The position numbers and the translations under genes are program-made. Of a stretch of DNA of 64,000 nucleotides, positions 17,506-27,732 are shown piece after piece. The stretch comes from Bacteroidales bacterium (GTDB lineage Bacteria; Bacteroidota; Bacteroidia; Bacteroidales; F082): assembly GCA_016291135.1 (NCBI GenBank), contig JAEFAE010000006.1:19383-83382 (forward strand). The letters are read 5' to 3'. The notes under the pieces were generated by a model, which saw nothing but the letters and a program-made list of their open reading frames with translations, was not told where the DNA came from and ran no database searches. Positions within the stretch are counted from its first letter, which is position 1; each line of letters opens with the position of its first letter.

Positions 17506-19998
17506 TTAATTGTCTTTTTGTTTTTTGCGTCTCGCTTTTTTCTTGCCATCGTCGTAGTCGGAGTAGTATCCTTCAGCCACATCGCCGTAGCTGCCGTACT
17601 TGCCTCCGCCATAGCTATAGCTGTATCCGTAGCCGTATCCATAGTGGTATTTGCCATAGCCATAGCCGCCTTCCTGGTGGACACCGTTGATCACGATGTT
17701 GACCTTCAGGCCGCGTTGCTCGATGTCTTGGATGATGCTGGCGAAGATGTTCTTGTCGGTGTGGCCTTGACGCACGATGTAGATGTTGGCGTCGGAGTAC
17801 TTCATCAGCAGGAAGGCATCGGTGACCAGTCCCAAGGGCGGGGTATCGATGATGATGTAGTCATAGCGTTTCTTCAGCTCCTCGAAGAGCTCGGCGCACT
17901 TGTCGGAAGCGATGAGCTCGGCCGGGTTGGGCGGGATGGGGCCCGAGGGGATGAGGTCGAGGCTTTCGATCTTACCTGTATTCTGGATCACCTCGTCGAG
18001 CGAGTTCTTGTTGCTGAGATAGGAACTCAAGCCGACGTTGTTCGTGAGGCCGAACTCCTGGAACAGCTTCGGCTTACGCATGTCGAAGCCGAGCAACAGG
18101 GTCTTCTTGCCGTAGAGCGCATAGATGGAGGCGATGTTGATGCTGTTGAAGGTCTTGCCTACACTCTGCATGTCGCCGGTGACCAGGATGGTGCTCTTGG
18201 GCTTGTTTTGCGTGATGAAGTCGATATTGGTACGTACCGAGCGGAAGGCTTCGGCCACGGGTGACTTGGGCTTGTTGATGACCACCAGCGGGTCTTTGCC
18301 GGAGCAAAGGCCGATCTGTCCGATGATGGGGAAGTTGGTGGCTTTCTCCACGTCTTTGCGCGTCTGGATCTTGAGGTTGAAGTAGTCCCTGAGGAAGAGG
18401 ATGAGGGCCGGGATCAGCAGGCCGATGATCAAGGCCAACAGCAGGTTCATGGCCCGACGAGGCGCCACCAAGGTGGCCCGTTTGGTGCTGGCATAGTCGA
18501 TGATCTCGTTGTCGGGAGTGTTGGAGGCCTTCAGGATCTGGGCCTCTGCGCGACGTTGCATTAGGTAGTTGTAGGTTTCCTCGCTCAACGAGAACTTACG
18601 CTCGTAGTTGATCAACATACGCTCCTTCTGAGGCAGGTTGCGAGCCTCGGCCTCGCTTTTGCGGATGCGGTTCTCAATGTCGCTGATGCCCATAGCCGTC
18701 TTCTCGACCAGGTTGTTGATGTTTTCGAGTAGGGTCCGCTTGGTCGTAACGATCTGTTCATCGATCTTGACGATCTGCGGGTGTTCCTCGGTCAGGGTGA
18801 GCAACAGGGAGGCTTTCTGCTGGTTGAGGTTGACCAGGTCTTGCACCAATTTGTTCAGCAAGGGGTCGCTGATACCCATGGCCGACGGAGCGGCGAGGTC
18901 GTTGGGGTTGTTGATGTTCTCCTGGATATACGACTGCAAGCGCTTGTAGTACTGTTGGTTGACCAGCATGTTGGCGTGCTCTTCCTCTAGGGTTTTCAGC
19001 GAGGCGATTACTTGGCTCGTTTGGGCATTAAGATTGGTCAAGTCGTGGGCGGACCGGAATTCCTGAAGATCGACCTCCGCCTTGTTCAGGGAACTCTCGG
19101 TCTCGGCCAGTTGTTCGTCGATGAATTGGATGGTATTCTCGGAGACGATATTCTTGCGTTCCAAGCCTCGGTTCACGTAAACATCCATCAATGTGTTCAC
19201 GAATTCGACCATCTTTTGGCGGTTCTCGCCCGTCATGCTGATGGATAGAATGGAGGCTTGCTTGCTAATAGGGGCCACGGAGAAATTGCGCATACGACGG
19301 GTCAGTGTCAGGTAGTCGTAGAAGCAGAATGACATTTTTTTGTCGTTGTGAATGTGAGGCTTGAACCGGGAATTCTTGCTGATCTTGAAGCGGTTATACC
19401 CGGTGTCAATCCATTCGTCAAACTTGTATTCACCATTAATCTCGATCTCTTCGGGTGTCTGTACAATGAACTGCTCGGTGGTATAGTCATATTCCGAGTG
19501 GTAGTCTGACTTGGCTTTGAGGGAGATCTGGTCGCCGTTGATGACGATGTTGTAGGTCAGGTTGACGGCCTGAGGCGCAGTGTGGTCGAATTCCACAGTG
19601 AAGGGCGTGCTCTTGTACAGCTCATGGGTGACAAGCCGGTTGTTTTCGAAGTAGCCCACTTCCAGGTCCATCTTCTTGACCACCTGTTCGCACAGCGAAT
19701 AGGATTTCAGGATGGCGATCTCGTTGTCGAGGTTCTGCGTGCTGCTGAACGAAGAACGCGTCATGATGGCCGTCGGGTCGAGACCGGAACGGTCGTCCTT
19801 GACCAGGACGGTGCCCGAAATCTGGTACTCCGGCGTCTTGAGACGGTTGTACAGCCATCCGCATCCTACCGCGACCGCGGCGGAGATCAGGAACAGGTAC
19901 CAGTAGTGCAGGAAAATATAGACGAGCGACTTGATGTCGATCGATTGTTCGTCGTTGTTTTGTGTGCGATATTTTGGGGTTTCGGAAGGGTTGCTCAT
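17506..19998 (-). CDS. Polysaccharide biosynthesis tyrosine autokinase (Wzc-like)
   Basis: Wzz domain, GDMQSVGKTFNSINIASIYAL, IIIDTPPLG, Tyr-rich C-terminus. Confidence 0.9.
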   Translation of the reverse strand: MSNPSETPKYRTQNNDEQSIDIKSLVYIFLHYWYLFLISAAVAVGCGWLYNRLKTPEYQISGTVLVKDDRSGLDPTAIMTRSSFSSTQNLDNEIAILKSYSLCEQVVKKMDLEVGYFENNRLVTHELYKSTPFTVEFDHTAPQAVNLTYNIVINGDQISLKAKSDYHSEYDYTTEQFIVQTPEEIEINGEYKFDEWIDTGYNRFKISKNSRFKPHIHNDKKMSFCFYDYLTLTRRMRNFSVAPISKQASILSISMTGENRQKMVEFVNTLMDVYVNRGLERKNIVSENTIQFIDEQLAETESSLNKAEVDLQEFRSAHDLTNLNAQTSQVIASLKTLEEEHANMLVNQQYYKRLQSYIQENINNPNDLAAPSAMGISDPLLNKLVQDLVNLNQQKASLLLTLTEEHPQIVKIDEQIVTTKRTLLENINNLVEKTAMGISDIENRIRKSEAEARNLPQKERMLINYERKFSLSEETYNYLMQRRAEAQILKASNTPDNEIIDYASTKRATLVAPRRAMNLLLALIIGLLIPALILFLRDYFNLKIQTRKDVEKATNFPIIGQIGLCSGKDPLVVINKPKSPVAEAFRSVRTNIDFITQNKPKSTILVTGDMQSVGKTFNSINIASIYALYGKKTLLLGFDMRKPKLFQEFGLTNNVGLSSYLSNKNSLDEVIQNTGKIESLDLIPSGPIPPNPAELIASDKCAELFEELKKRYDYIIIDTPPLGLVTDAFLLMKYSDANIYIVRQGHTDKNIFASIIQDIEQRGLKVNIVINGVHQEGGYGYGKYHYGYGYGYSYSYGGGKYGSYGDVAEGYYSDYDDGKKKARRKKQKDN

Positions 19999-20011
19999 GG
20001 CTTGCGTTTTT

Positions 20012-20839
20012 TTAATCGTTTCCGGTGATTCGATAGACTAAGGTGTAGATGGTGACGCCTAACGACAGGATGGAGAAGACGGTCGAATACGGGAAGGTGG
20101 TGAAGCCCCAGCGCTTGAGTTTCAGCGGTTCGACATAGAGGATGTCGTTGGGTTTCAGGTAGTAATAGGGCGACGAAAGGATGTCGGCCTTCCCGAGGTT
20201 GAGGGTGATGATCTCCGAGCCGTTGTCGGTACGACGGATCAGCTTCACGTTGGAGGTCTTGGCAAAGCTCGACAGGTTGCCGGCCAGCGAAAGGGCCTCG
20301 AACAGGTTGATCTCCGACTGGTACACTCTATACTTGCCGGGTCTCTGGACCTCGCCGATGATGGTCAGGTCGAAGTTGGAGAGTTTCACCATCAGGGCGG
20401 TCTCCTTGACGTAGCGGCTCAGCTGTTCCTCCAGTTTGTACTTGGCCTGTTCTACCGTGAGATTCTTGACCTCCACCAGACCGATCAGGGGATAGTCGAT
20501 GTAGCCGTCTTTGTTAACGGTATAAGAATTCAGGTAGATGGAGGCGTCGGAACTCATGTAGTTGCTTCGGGCACCTTCACCGTTGAGGGCATCCGTGTTC
20601 TTCTCATCGATGATGTTGATGGCACGGATGTAAAGATTGTCGCCTGGTTGGATCTTATAGCTCAGGCTCCGTTCGTTTTGGTATTCGATGGAGGTGGTGT
20701 TGTTGACCATTTGCGCGTCCTTGAGGAGCAGCATCTTCTTGTGCGATACACAGGAGGAAAATGTCAGGATCCCGAGAAGGGCAAGCAGCCCGAAGCTGCG
20801 AAACAATCTTTTCATGGTGTCTATTGCTTTTTTGTTCAT
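20012..20839 (-). CDS. Polysaccharide export lipoprotein (Wza-like)
   Basis: Lipobox SSC, YKIQPGDNLYIRA, SLBB-like GEVQRPGKYRV. Confidence 0.88.
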   Translation of the reverse strand: MNKKAIDTMKRLFRSFGLLALLGILTFSSCVSHKKMLLLKDAQMVNNTTSIEYQNERSLSYKIQPGDNLYIRAINIIDEKNTDALNGEGARSNYMSSDASIYLNSYTVNKDGYIDYPLIGLVEVKNLTVEQAKYKLEEQLSRYVKETALMVKLSNFDLTIIGEVQRPGKYRVYQSEINLFEALSLAGNLSSFAKTSNVKLIRRTDNGSEIITLNLGKADILSSPYYYLKPNDILYVEPLKLKRWGFTTFPYSTVFSILSLGVTIYTLVYRITGND

Positions 20840-21303
20840 TGCTGGTTGATGATGGCGATCTTTTTGATGCCCTCCAAGGGCGTGATGGGCATCCGGTTTT
20901 CAAGCTGGAACATATAAGTGCCGGCTTCGCTCAGGCTCAGTTCGCTGTTGATGGGCAGGTTGAAGGTATAGCCGCCTTCTTTCAAATCCGACTTCCACTG
21001 TCCGTCCGCATCCTTCAGGCGGAAATGGTAGTTCTTTGCACGGAGGGGGTTGCCGTTGGCGTCGAATACCGTGAAGACCACGGTGAGGTGGTCGTAGGCG
21101 TATGAGGGGGCGAAGGTGACCTCCATGTTCAGGTTGTAGGTGGTCGGGCGCTTGAGTTCCACTTGTTTGGTGATGAAGTCGAAACGTTCCCAACCGCTGG
21201 CGGTAAAGGTCCTCGACAACAGGGCGTTCCCGTCTGTGTTGGAATGGCAGGAGGCCAATCCGAGGACTACCAACAGACAAAGACTGTACAAAATTTTTCT
21301 CAT
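20836..21303 (-). CDS. GldH-like lipoprotein
   Basis: Lipobox GLASC; YDHLTVVFTVFDANGNPLRAKNYHFRLKDADGQWKSD and FQLENRMPITPLEGIKKIAI resemble GldH. Confidence 0.5.
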   Translation of the reverse strand: MRKILYSLCLLVVLGLASCHSNTDGNALLSRTFTASGWERFDFITKQVELKRPTTYNLNMEVTFAPSYAYDHLTVVFTVFDANGNPLRAKNYHFRLKDADGQWKSDLKEGGYTFNLPINSELSLSEAGTYMFQLENRMPITPLEGIKKIAIINQQ

Positions 21304-21445
21304 AGCCGATATTTAGCAGGCAAAGATACACTATTTTATTCAATAGTCCGTATCCATTCCCTATTTTTTTAGCAACAAAAAAAATCTTTGGAAACAACCC
21401 TTTCCAATTGCAACATTTCGTTACTTTTGCAGTTGAGATACCATC

Positions 21446-23278
21446 ATGAAAACAGTCAACCGGAATTTAGCGAAAAGGCAGTACGTCGTCATCGGCATTT
21501 TTGTCGTGATTGGCGTGGTTTATCTATTGAAACTCTTTTCGTTACAGGTGCTCGACAAGTCGCTGAAACAGTCGGCTGACAACAACGTGTTGCGTTTTGT
21601 GACCCAGTACCCCGCTCGTGGCAAGGTGTTCGATCGCAACGGGGAGCTGCTGGTGTACAACGAGGCGGTCTATGACTTGATGGTGGTGCCTGGACAGGTG
21701 AAAGACATCGATACGCTTGAGTTCTGCCGCTTGCTCGGCCTCGAACCGGAGGTCTTTACGGAGCGGCTGGTCAAGGCGCGCAAGTATTCGCGGGTCAAGG
21801 CCTCGATCTTTATGTCGCAGATTCCCAAGGAAGACTATGCCCATATCGGAGAAATCCTCTACCGTTACCCTGGCTTTTATTTCCAGACCCGAACGCTCCG
21901 GCACTATCCCATGGCCATTGCCGCCCATACGCTGGGCGATATCGGCGAGGTGGACCAGGCCCAACTGGAACGCGATCCCTACTACAAGATGGGCGACTAT
22001 GTGGGCAAGTCGGGCATCGAGAAATACTATGAGAAGGAGCTTCGCGGCAAGAAAGGCCTGAAGGTGGTCATGGTCGACGTGCACAACCGCGAGAAAGGCA
22101 GTTACCTCGACGGGCTGCTCGACACGCTCCCTTCGCCCGGCAAGGATCTCTACCTTGGCCTCGATGCGGAGCTCCAAGCCTACGGAGAAAAGCTCATGCA
22201 TGGGAAGATCGGCTCCATCGTCGCCATCGAGCCCAAGACGGGGCAGATCCTGGCCTTCGTGTCCAGCCCGTCGTACGACCCCAATCTCCTGGTGGGACGT
22301 GCCCGAGGCACCAACTTTGCCGCCCTGCTCAACGATCCGGACAAGCCCTTGATCAACCGGGCGGTCAGCGGCACCTATCCTCCGGGATCCACCTTCAAGA
22401 TGGTGAACGGCCTCATCGCCCTCCAGAGTGGCAGCATCACCCCCGCCACCCGGTTCCATTGCAACGGCCCGGGCACCACGCCGATCAAATGCACCCACCA
22501 CCATGGTGGATCGCCCGACCTGGCCAATGCCATCGAGAACTCGTGCAACCCCTATTTCTACGAGGCGTTCAAGACCACCATCAACAACCCGAAGTTCGGA
22601 AACATCAAGAAAGGGTTTGAGTATTGGCGCGACATGACCTGGAAACTGGGACTGGGACATAAATTCGATACCGACATTCCTTCGGAGCTGGCAGGCAACA
22701 TCCCCACCCGGGAGTTCTACGACAAGATCTATCGCGGGAGCTGGAATTCAGTGACCATCCGGTCGTTGGGCATCGGACAGGGGGAGATCCTGCTTACCCC
22801 GTTGCAGCTGGCCAACATAGCAGCCACCATCGCCAACGAAGGCTACTACTATCCCCCGCACCTCATCCGTGCCTTCGGCGACTCCACTGCCATTCCCGAA
22901 AAAATGACAACCCGCATCGAGACAGGCATCGAACGCCGCCATTTCAAGGTGATCAAGGCAGGGATGCAGAGTGTGTTTGAGGGCTCCCATGGCACGGCGC
23001 GCAGCTCGAAGATTCCGGGCATTACGGCAGGCGGCAAGACAGGTACGGCCCAAAACCCCCACGGCGACAACCACTCCATCTTCATCGCTTTCGCTCCCGT
23101 GGAGGATCCCCAGATCGCCCTCTCGATCATCATCGAAAACGGCGGTTATGGGTCCACTTGGGCGGCGCCGATCGCCTCCCTGATGATGGAGAAGTACATC
23201 CGGGGCAGCACCGAGCGGACGGCTGTGGAGAAACGCATGATGGACGGTGTGATCAATTATTCGAGGAAAAAGAAATGA
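21446..23278 (+). CDS. mrdA: Penicillin-binding protein 2
   Basis: PBP dimerization domain, SGTYPPGSTFKM active site, GGKTGTAQNPHG. Confidence 0.93.
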   Translation: MKTVNRNLAKRQYVVIGIFVVIGVVYLLKLFSLQVLDKSLKQSADNNVLRFVTQYPARGKVFDRNGELLVYNEAVYDLMVVPGQVKDIDTLEFCRLLGLEPEVFTERLVKARKYSRVKASIFMSQIPKEDYAHIGEILYRYPGFYFQTRTLRHYPMAIAAHTLGDIGEVDQAQLERDPYYKMGDYVGKSGIEKYYEKELRGKKGLKVVMVDVHNREKGSYLDGLLDTLPSPGKDLYLGLDAELQAYGEKLMHGKIGSIVAIEPKTGQILAFVSSPSYDPNLLVGRARGTNFAALLNDPDKPLINRAVSGTYPPGSTFKMVNGLIALQSGSITPATRFHCNGPGTTPIKCTHHHGGSPDLANAIENSCNPYFYEAFKTTINNPKFGNIKKGFEYWRDMTWKLGLGHKFDTDIPSELAGNIPTREFYDKIYRGSWNSVTIRSLGIGQGEILLTPLQLANIAATIANEGYYYPPHLIRAFGDSTAIPEKMTTRIETGIERRHFKVIKAGMQSVFEGSHGTARSSKIPGITAGGKTGTAQNPHGDNHSIFIAFAPVEDPQIALSIIIENGGYGSTWAAPIASLMMEKYIRGSTERTAVEKRMMDGVINYSRKKK

Positions 23279-24546
23279 CCGACAGAAACAGTATCATAGG
23301 AAAAGTGGATTGGCCCCTGCTGCTGATGTATTTCGCGCTGGTGCTGATAGGATGGTGCAACATCTACTCCGCCGGTTTGAGCGAAGGGAGCCATCCCATC
23401 TACGACATGAGCCAGTTCTCGGGCAAGCAGATGATCTGGATCGGTGTCTCCCTGTTGCTGGGATTCATCATCCTGTTGCTGGACGCCAAGTTCTTCGACG
23501 CCTTCGCCATCTGGATCTATGTCATCGTGGTTTTCCTGCTCGTGGTGGTGTTGGTCTATGGCAAGGCCACCAAGGGCGCCACGTCTTGGATCAACCTGGG
23601 AGGCGGTTTCAAGCTGCAACCCTCCGAGTTTGCCAAGTTGGGTACGGCGCTTGCGTTGTCGAGCTATCTTGGCCGTTACGACGTCGACCTGAAAAACCGT
23701 CGGACCCGACTGATCAGCTATGCCATCATTCTGGTGCCGGCCGCCTTGGTGCTCCTGCAAAACGATACGGGATCGGCCCTGGTGTTCGCTTCCTTCATCT
23801 TTGTTCTCTATCGTGAAGGCATGCCGGGGGCCGGTGCGCTCATGCTGATTGCGGTTGGACTGGTGGCGGTGTTTGTGCTCACCTTGCTATGGACGCCCAA
23901 GGTGATGGTCATTGTATTGGGAGGGCTTTTGGCCCTGACCTTGGCCTATTACCTGCTCAACAAGAAGAAAGGCCTGTGGACCATGGTGGCGGTGTTTGTC
24001 GCTTTCAGCGCCTTCGTCTTTGTGGTCGACTTTGCCTTTTACCACATCCTCGAGGATCACCAACGCATCCGTATCGAGGTGTTGTTGGGCCTGAAGGAAG
24101 ACCTGAAAGGGGCCGGATACAACCTGCACCAGTCGAAGATCGCCATCGGATCGGGCGGCTTCTGGGGGAAAGGCTTCCTGCAAGGCACCCAAACCAAATA
24201 CGATTTCGTTCCTGAACAGCATACCGACTTCATTTTCTGCACCATCGGCGAGGAGGGAGGTTTCAAGGGCTCCCTGGTCGTGCTGTTGCTCTATATCGGC
24301 ATGCTGGTGCGTATCATCCGGATGGCGGAGCGTCAACGGTCCGACTTCAGCCGGGTGTACGGCTATGCCATCGCGGGGATCCTCTTCGTGCATGTGGCGA
24401 TCAACATCGGCATGACCATCGGTCTGGTCCCGGTCATCGGCATCCCCTTGCCCTTCTTGAGTTACGGAGGGTCCAGCATGTTGGCGTTCTCGATCATGTT
24501 GGCGATCTTTGTCAAGCAAGATGCCAACCGACTGAACGTCCTTTAA
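23275..24546 (+). CDS. rodA: Rod shape-determining protein RodA
   Basis: SEDS family, GIPLPFLSYGGSSMLA; ATGA overlap with mrdA. Confidence 0.92.
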   Translation: MTDRNSIIGKVDWPLLLMYFALVLIGWCNIYSAGLSEGSHPIYDMSQFSGKQMIWIGVSLLLGFIILLLDAKFFDAFAIWIYVIVVFLLVVVLVYGKATKGATSWINLGGGFKLQPSEFAKLGTALALSSYLGRYDVDLKNRRTRLISYAIILVPAALVLLQNDTGSALVFASFIFVLYREGMPGAGALMLIAVGLVAVFVLTLLWTPKVMVIVLGGLLALTLAYYLLNKKKGLWTMVAVFVAFSAFVFVVDFAFYHILEDHQRIRIEVLLGLKEDLKGAGYNLHQSKIAIGSGGFWGKGFLQGTQTKYDFVPEQHTDFIFCTIGEEGGFKGSLVVLLLYIGMLVRIIRMAERQRSDFSRVYGYAIAGILFVHVAINIGMTIGLVPVIGIPLPFLSYGGSSMLAFSIMLAIFVKQDANRLNVL

Positions 24547-24595
24547 ACAAATTATTCGTATATTTGCACCCTTGAACCCTTTTATTGTCGATAAT

Positions 24596-26155
24596 ATGAA
24601 TTTTAACAATCTGAAATACAGTATTTTAGCATTTTTCCTATTCGTCATTTTGACGGTTCCCGCCCAGGTTGCCAAGCCGGTCCATCCTTCGGAACCCGAT
24701 TCGGTGTATGTGGTGGATACGATCGAAATCCTGCCGGATAGTCTGGAACTGTACGAGGAGCAGCGGCAAGCCGATTTCCAGGAAGCCCGCGATGTGTTGG
24801 GTGAGTCGGAGGTGATGAAGATGTTCGAGGCCTTGGAAGGCATTCCCTATTTCGGGGAGGACCATCTGGAAATCGATGCCAAGGCCATGAATGTGTATGG
24901 CTACGACTATGGTGAGATTCCGGTGTTTGAAGACAGCATCTACGCCCAGCGCATCGACCAGCTGGCCAGCCAGACGACGATACCGCTGGTGTACAACGCC
25001 CATGTGAAGCCTTTCATTGAGCTCTATGCCGTGCGCCGCCGTTCCTTGATGGGCAGGATGTTGGGCTTGTCGTACGTGTATTTCCCGCTCTTTGAGGAGT
25101 TGCTCGACAAGTATAACATGCCGGTGGAGCTGAAATACCTCGCTGTGGTGGAGTCGGCCCTGAATCCGGTGGCTGGGTCTTGGGCGGGCGCCAAAGGCCT
25201 ATGGCAATTCATGTATGGCACGGGAAGGCAATATGGCTTGCAGACCAACTCCCTCGTGGACGAACGCTTCGATCCCCTCAAGGAGACGGAGGCGGCCTGC
25301 CAATTCATGCTCGACCTCTACAATCGGTACAAAGACTGGTTTCTGGTGCTGGCCGCCTACAACTCGGGTCCTGGCACCGTCAACAAGGCCATCGTCCGTG
25401 CGGGTGGCGTGATGGACTACTGGGCGATCTGGCCCTACCTTCCCCGCGAGACCCAGGGCTATGTGCCCGCCTTCATCGCCGTCAACTATGTGATGAGCTA
25501 CGCTTCGGCCCACAACCTCTATCCGATCGATCCCGGCCTGTTGATGAGTGGTACCGACACCGTCACGGTGCACGATGCCCTCAGCTTCGACCAGCTCACC
25601 GAGACCCTGGGCGTCTCGATGCGCGACGTGAAGTTCTTCAACCCCCAATACACCAAGGAGATCATCCCCGCCAACGACACCACGCCCTATATCCTCCGGC
25701 TTCCCACGCAGTATGCGCTCCAGTTTGTGGAGAAGGAGCAGGAGATCTATGCCTACAAGACGAAAGCCTCTGCCGAGAAGGAGAAGATCGTGGAGCAGGT
25801 GGCCAAGGTGAGCGACCGCACGGTGCATACCGTCAAGAAAGGGGAGACGCTTTCGTCCATTGCCGGCAAGTATCATGTCACGGTGTCCAACCTCAAGAAA
25901 TGGAACAGCTTGCGCAGCAACACGCTCCGCGTGGGTCAGCGGCTGACCATCTATTCCTCGGGAGGCCCGATGGCCAGCGGTGGCAATTCGTCGGCCGTGG
26001 GATCTTCTGCGCCGAAATACTATACGGTGAAGGCGGGCGACACGCTGGCCTCCATCGCCAAGAAATACCACACCACGGTGTCCAACCTCAAGAAGTGGAA
26101 CAAGCTGAAGTCGGACAAGATCAAGGTAAAACAGCGCTTACGCGTTTCGAAATAA
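24596..26155 (+). CDS. MltD-like lytic transglycosylase with LysM repeats
   Basis: SLT motif ESALNPVAGSWAGAKGLWQFMYGTGRQYGL, two LysM domains. Confidence 0.9.
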   Translation: MNFNNLKYSILAFFLFVILTVPAQVAKPVHPSEPDSVYVVDTIEILPDSLELYEEQRQADFQEARDVLGESEVMKMFEALEGIPYFGEDHLEIDAKAMNVYGYDYGEIPVFEDSIYAQRIDQLASQTTIPLVYNAHVKPFIELYAVRRRSLMGRMLGLSYVYFPLFEELLDKYNMPVELKYLAVVESALNPVAGSWAGAKGLWQFMYGTGRQYGLQTNSLVDERFDPLKETEAACQFMLDLYNRYKDWFLVLAAYNSGPGTVNKAIVRAGGVMDYWAIWPYLPRETQGYVPAFIAVNYVMSYASAHNLYPIDPGLLMSGTDTVTVHDALSFDQLTETLGVSMRDVKFFNPQYTKEIIPANDTTPYILRLPTQYALQFVEKEQEIYAYKTKASAEKEKIVEQVAKVSDRTVHTVKKGETLSSIAGKYHVTVSNLKKWNSLRSNTLRVGQRLTIYSSGGPMASGGNSSAVGSSAPKYYTVKAGDTLASIAKKYHTTVSNLKKWNKLKSDKIKVKQRLRVSK

Positions 26156-26204
26156 TAAATGGGGCGGTTCCTTCGTTCCGTAATTACTACCAAACCTTAT
26201 CAAC

Positions 26205-27203
26205 ATGAAACAACATCGCATACTGGCATGGGCCCTGTTTCTCGCTGTCATGGCCGCATTGCCTTCGTGCGAACGAACACAAACAGCGAAGAAAGACCGT
26301 TCTGCAGGCGGCACCTCGGAGATCCTGGTAGTCACGCAGAACGAAGAGCAATGGGAAGGAATGATCGGCGACAGCATCCGCGCCTTCTTCCTGCAACCGC
26401 AATATGGCCTTCCGCAGCCGGAGCCTCTCAACAAGCTTACGCATATCAACGTGAGCGGCTTCTCCGACATGTTCAAGCGGCACAAGAGCCTGCTTTTGGT
26501 GGAGATCGACCCATCCCTCGACAAGCCCATCGTGGAAACCGGCGAGGATCTCTGGGCCGCTCCGCAACGGGTGTATAAGATCATTGCCCCCGACCGTACG
26601 TCGTGGTGCGAGACGTTCAACACCTACAAGGACGCCTACAAGGTGATGTACGACAAGGTGGAACGCGACCGTATCATGTCGGTGCTCCGTCCTTCGACCG
26701 ACAACAAGATCGTCGAGCGCATCAAGGAGAAGATGGGCTTTGGCCTGACCATCCCCTCGGGCTTCTACATCGCCAAGGACGAGCCGGACTTCATGTGGCT
26801 GCGCAAGGAACTGCCCAAGAACAGCTTCGGCATCTTCATCTACACCACGCCTTACAAAGATACCTTGCAGCTTGAGCTGAACAGTCTGGTCTCGGTGCGC
26901 AACCGGCTCTTGCAGGAGCATGTGCCCGGACCGGCGGACGGGTCGTTCATGACGACCGAACGGGAGTTCGTGCCGCCCGTCGTCAACTACATCTCCACCT
27001 ATCCTACGGGATTTGCGGCGGAGATGCGTGGCATGTGGTGCCTGGTGGGCGACTACATGGCAGGCCCCTTCGTCTCCTATACCTTCCCGGATGAGAAGAC
27101 GGGCAACCTTGTGACCCTGGAGGGGTATGTCTATTACCCCAACCACGACAAGCGCGACGACCTCCTTCAGCTGCAGTCGATCCTGTATAGCATCCAGTAT
27201 TAG
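26205..27203 (+). CDS. DUF4837-type lipoprotein
   Basis: Lipobox LPSC; EILVVTQNEEQWEGMIGDSIRAFF. Confidence 0.65.
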   Translation: MKQHRILAWALFLAVMAALPSCERTQTAKKDRSAGGTSEILVVTQNEEQWEGMIGDSIRAFFLQPQYGLPQPEPLNKLTHINVSGFSDMFKRHKSLLLVEIDPSLDKPIVETGEDLWAAPQRVYKIIAPDRTSWCETFNTYKDAYKVMYDKVERDRIMSVLRPSTDNKIVERIKEKMGFGLTIPSGFYIAKDEPDFMWLRKELPKNSFGIFIYTTPYKDTLQLELNSLVSVRNRLLQEHVPGPADGSFMTTEREFVPPVVNYISTYPTGFAAEMRGMWCLVGDYMAGPFVSYTFPDEKTGNLVTLEGYVYYPNHDKRDDLLQLQSILYSIQY

Positions 27204-27220
27204 GAAACCGTATCGGCTCC

Positions 27221-27655
27221 ATGGCGGATCTCCAATGGTTTAAAACCCGAACCCGCGAAGGGAGGGCCGAGGTCTTCGACCCCCTTCGGAGAAAGTATTG
27301 TGCCCTCACCCCCGAGGAGGAGGTGCGGCAGAAGGTGCTCTTCTTGCTGGTGCAGCATTTGGAGGTGCCGGCGGGCTTGTTGGCCGTGGAGTATTCCGTC
27401 AAGGTCAATGGGCTCGACAAGCGTTGCGATGCGGTGGTGTTCGGCCGTGACGGCGCTCCCCTGATGATCGTGGAGTGCAAGGCAGCCAGCGTTACCCTCT
27501 CCCAGGCTACCTTGGAGCAGGCGGTCCGGTATTATGCGGCGCTTCATCCCAAGTACCTGTTGCTTTACAATGGCGTACAATGCTATTGCTTCAAGGCTGA
27601 TGCCGGGACGCTTCATCCGATGGATCATCTTCCACGCTACCAGGAGATGGAATGA
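27221..27655 (+). CDS. Stand-alone HsdR N-terminal-like protein
   Basis: CDAVVFGRDGAPLMIVECKAASVTLSQATLEQAVRYYAALHPKYLLLYNG. Confidence 0.75.
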   Translation: MADLQWFKTRTREGRAEVFDPLRRKYCALTPEEEVRQKVLFLLVQHLEVPAGLLAVEYSVKVNGLDKRCDAVVFGRDGAPLMIVECKAASVTLSQATLEQAVRYYAALHPKYLLLYNGVQCYCFKADAGTLHPMDHLPRYQEME

Positions 27656-27690
27656 AAAAATGGCCGCCGACCCCGAGGGGCCGGCGGCCT
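27654..27690 (-). terminator. Terminator for nrdJ
   Basis: GGCCGCCG...CGGCGGCC stem with inner CCCC/GGGG; T-tract on minus strand. Confidence 0.7.
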
Positions 27691-27732
27691 GCCATTATGA
27701 AGATAAAAAAACAACTGTTTTCAGTGGGTGCG

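Noticed and set aside
17590-17670. GY-rich repeats at the Wzc-like C-terminus as a possible tandem repeat element
   Set aside because: Explained by the Tyr-rich autophosphorylation tail typical of this kinase family
16984-18264. 426-aa plus-strand ORF
   Set aside because: Antisense across UpxY and Wzc genes
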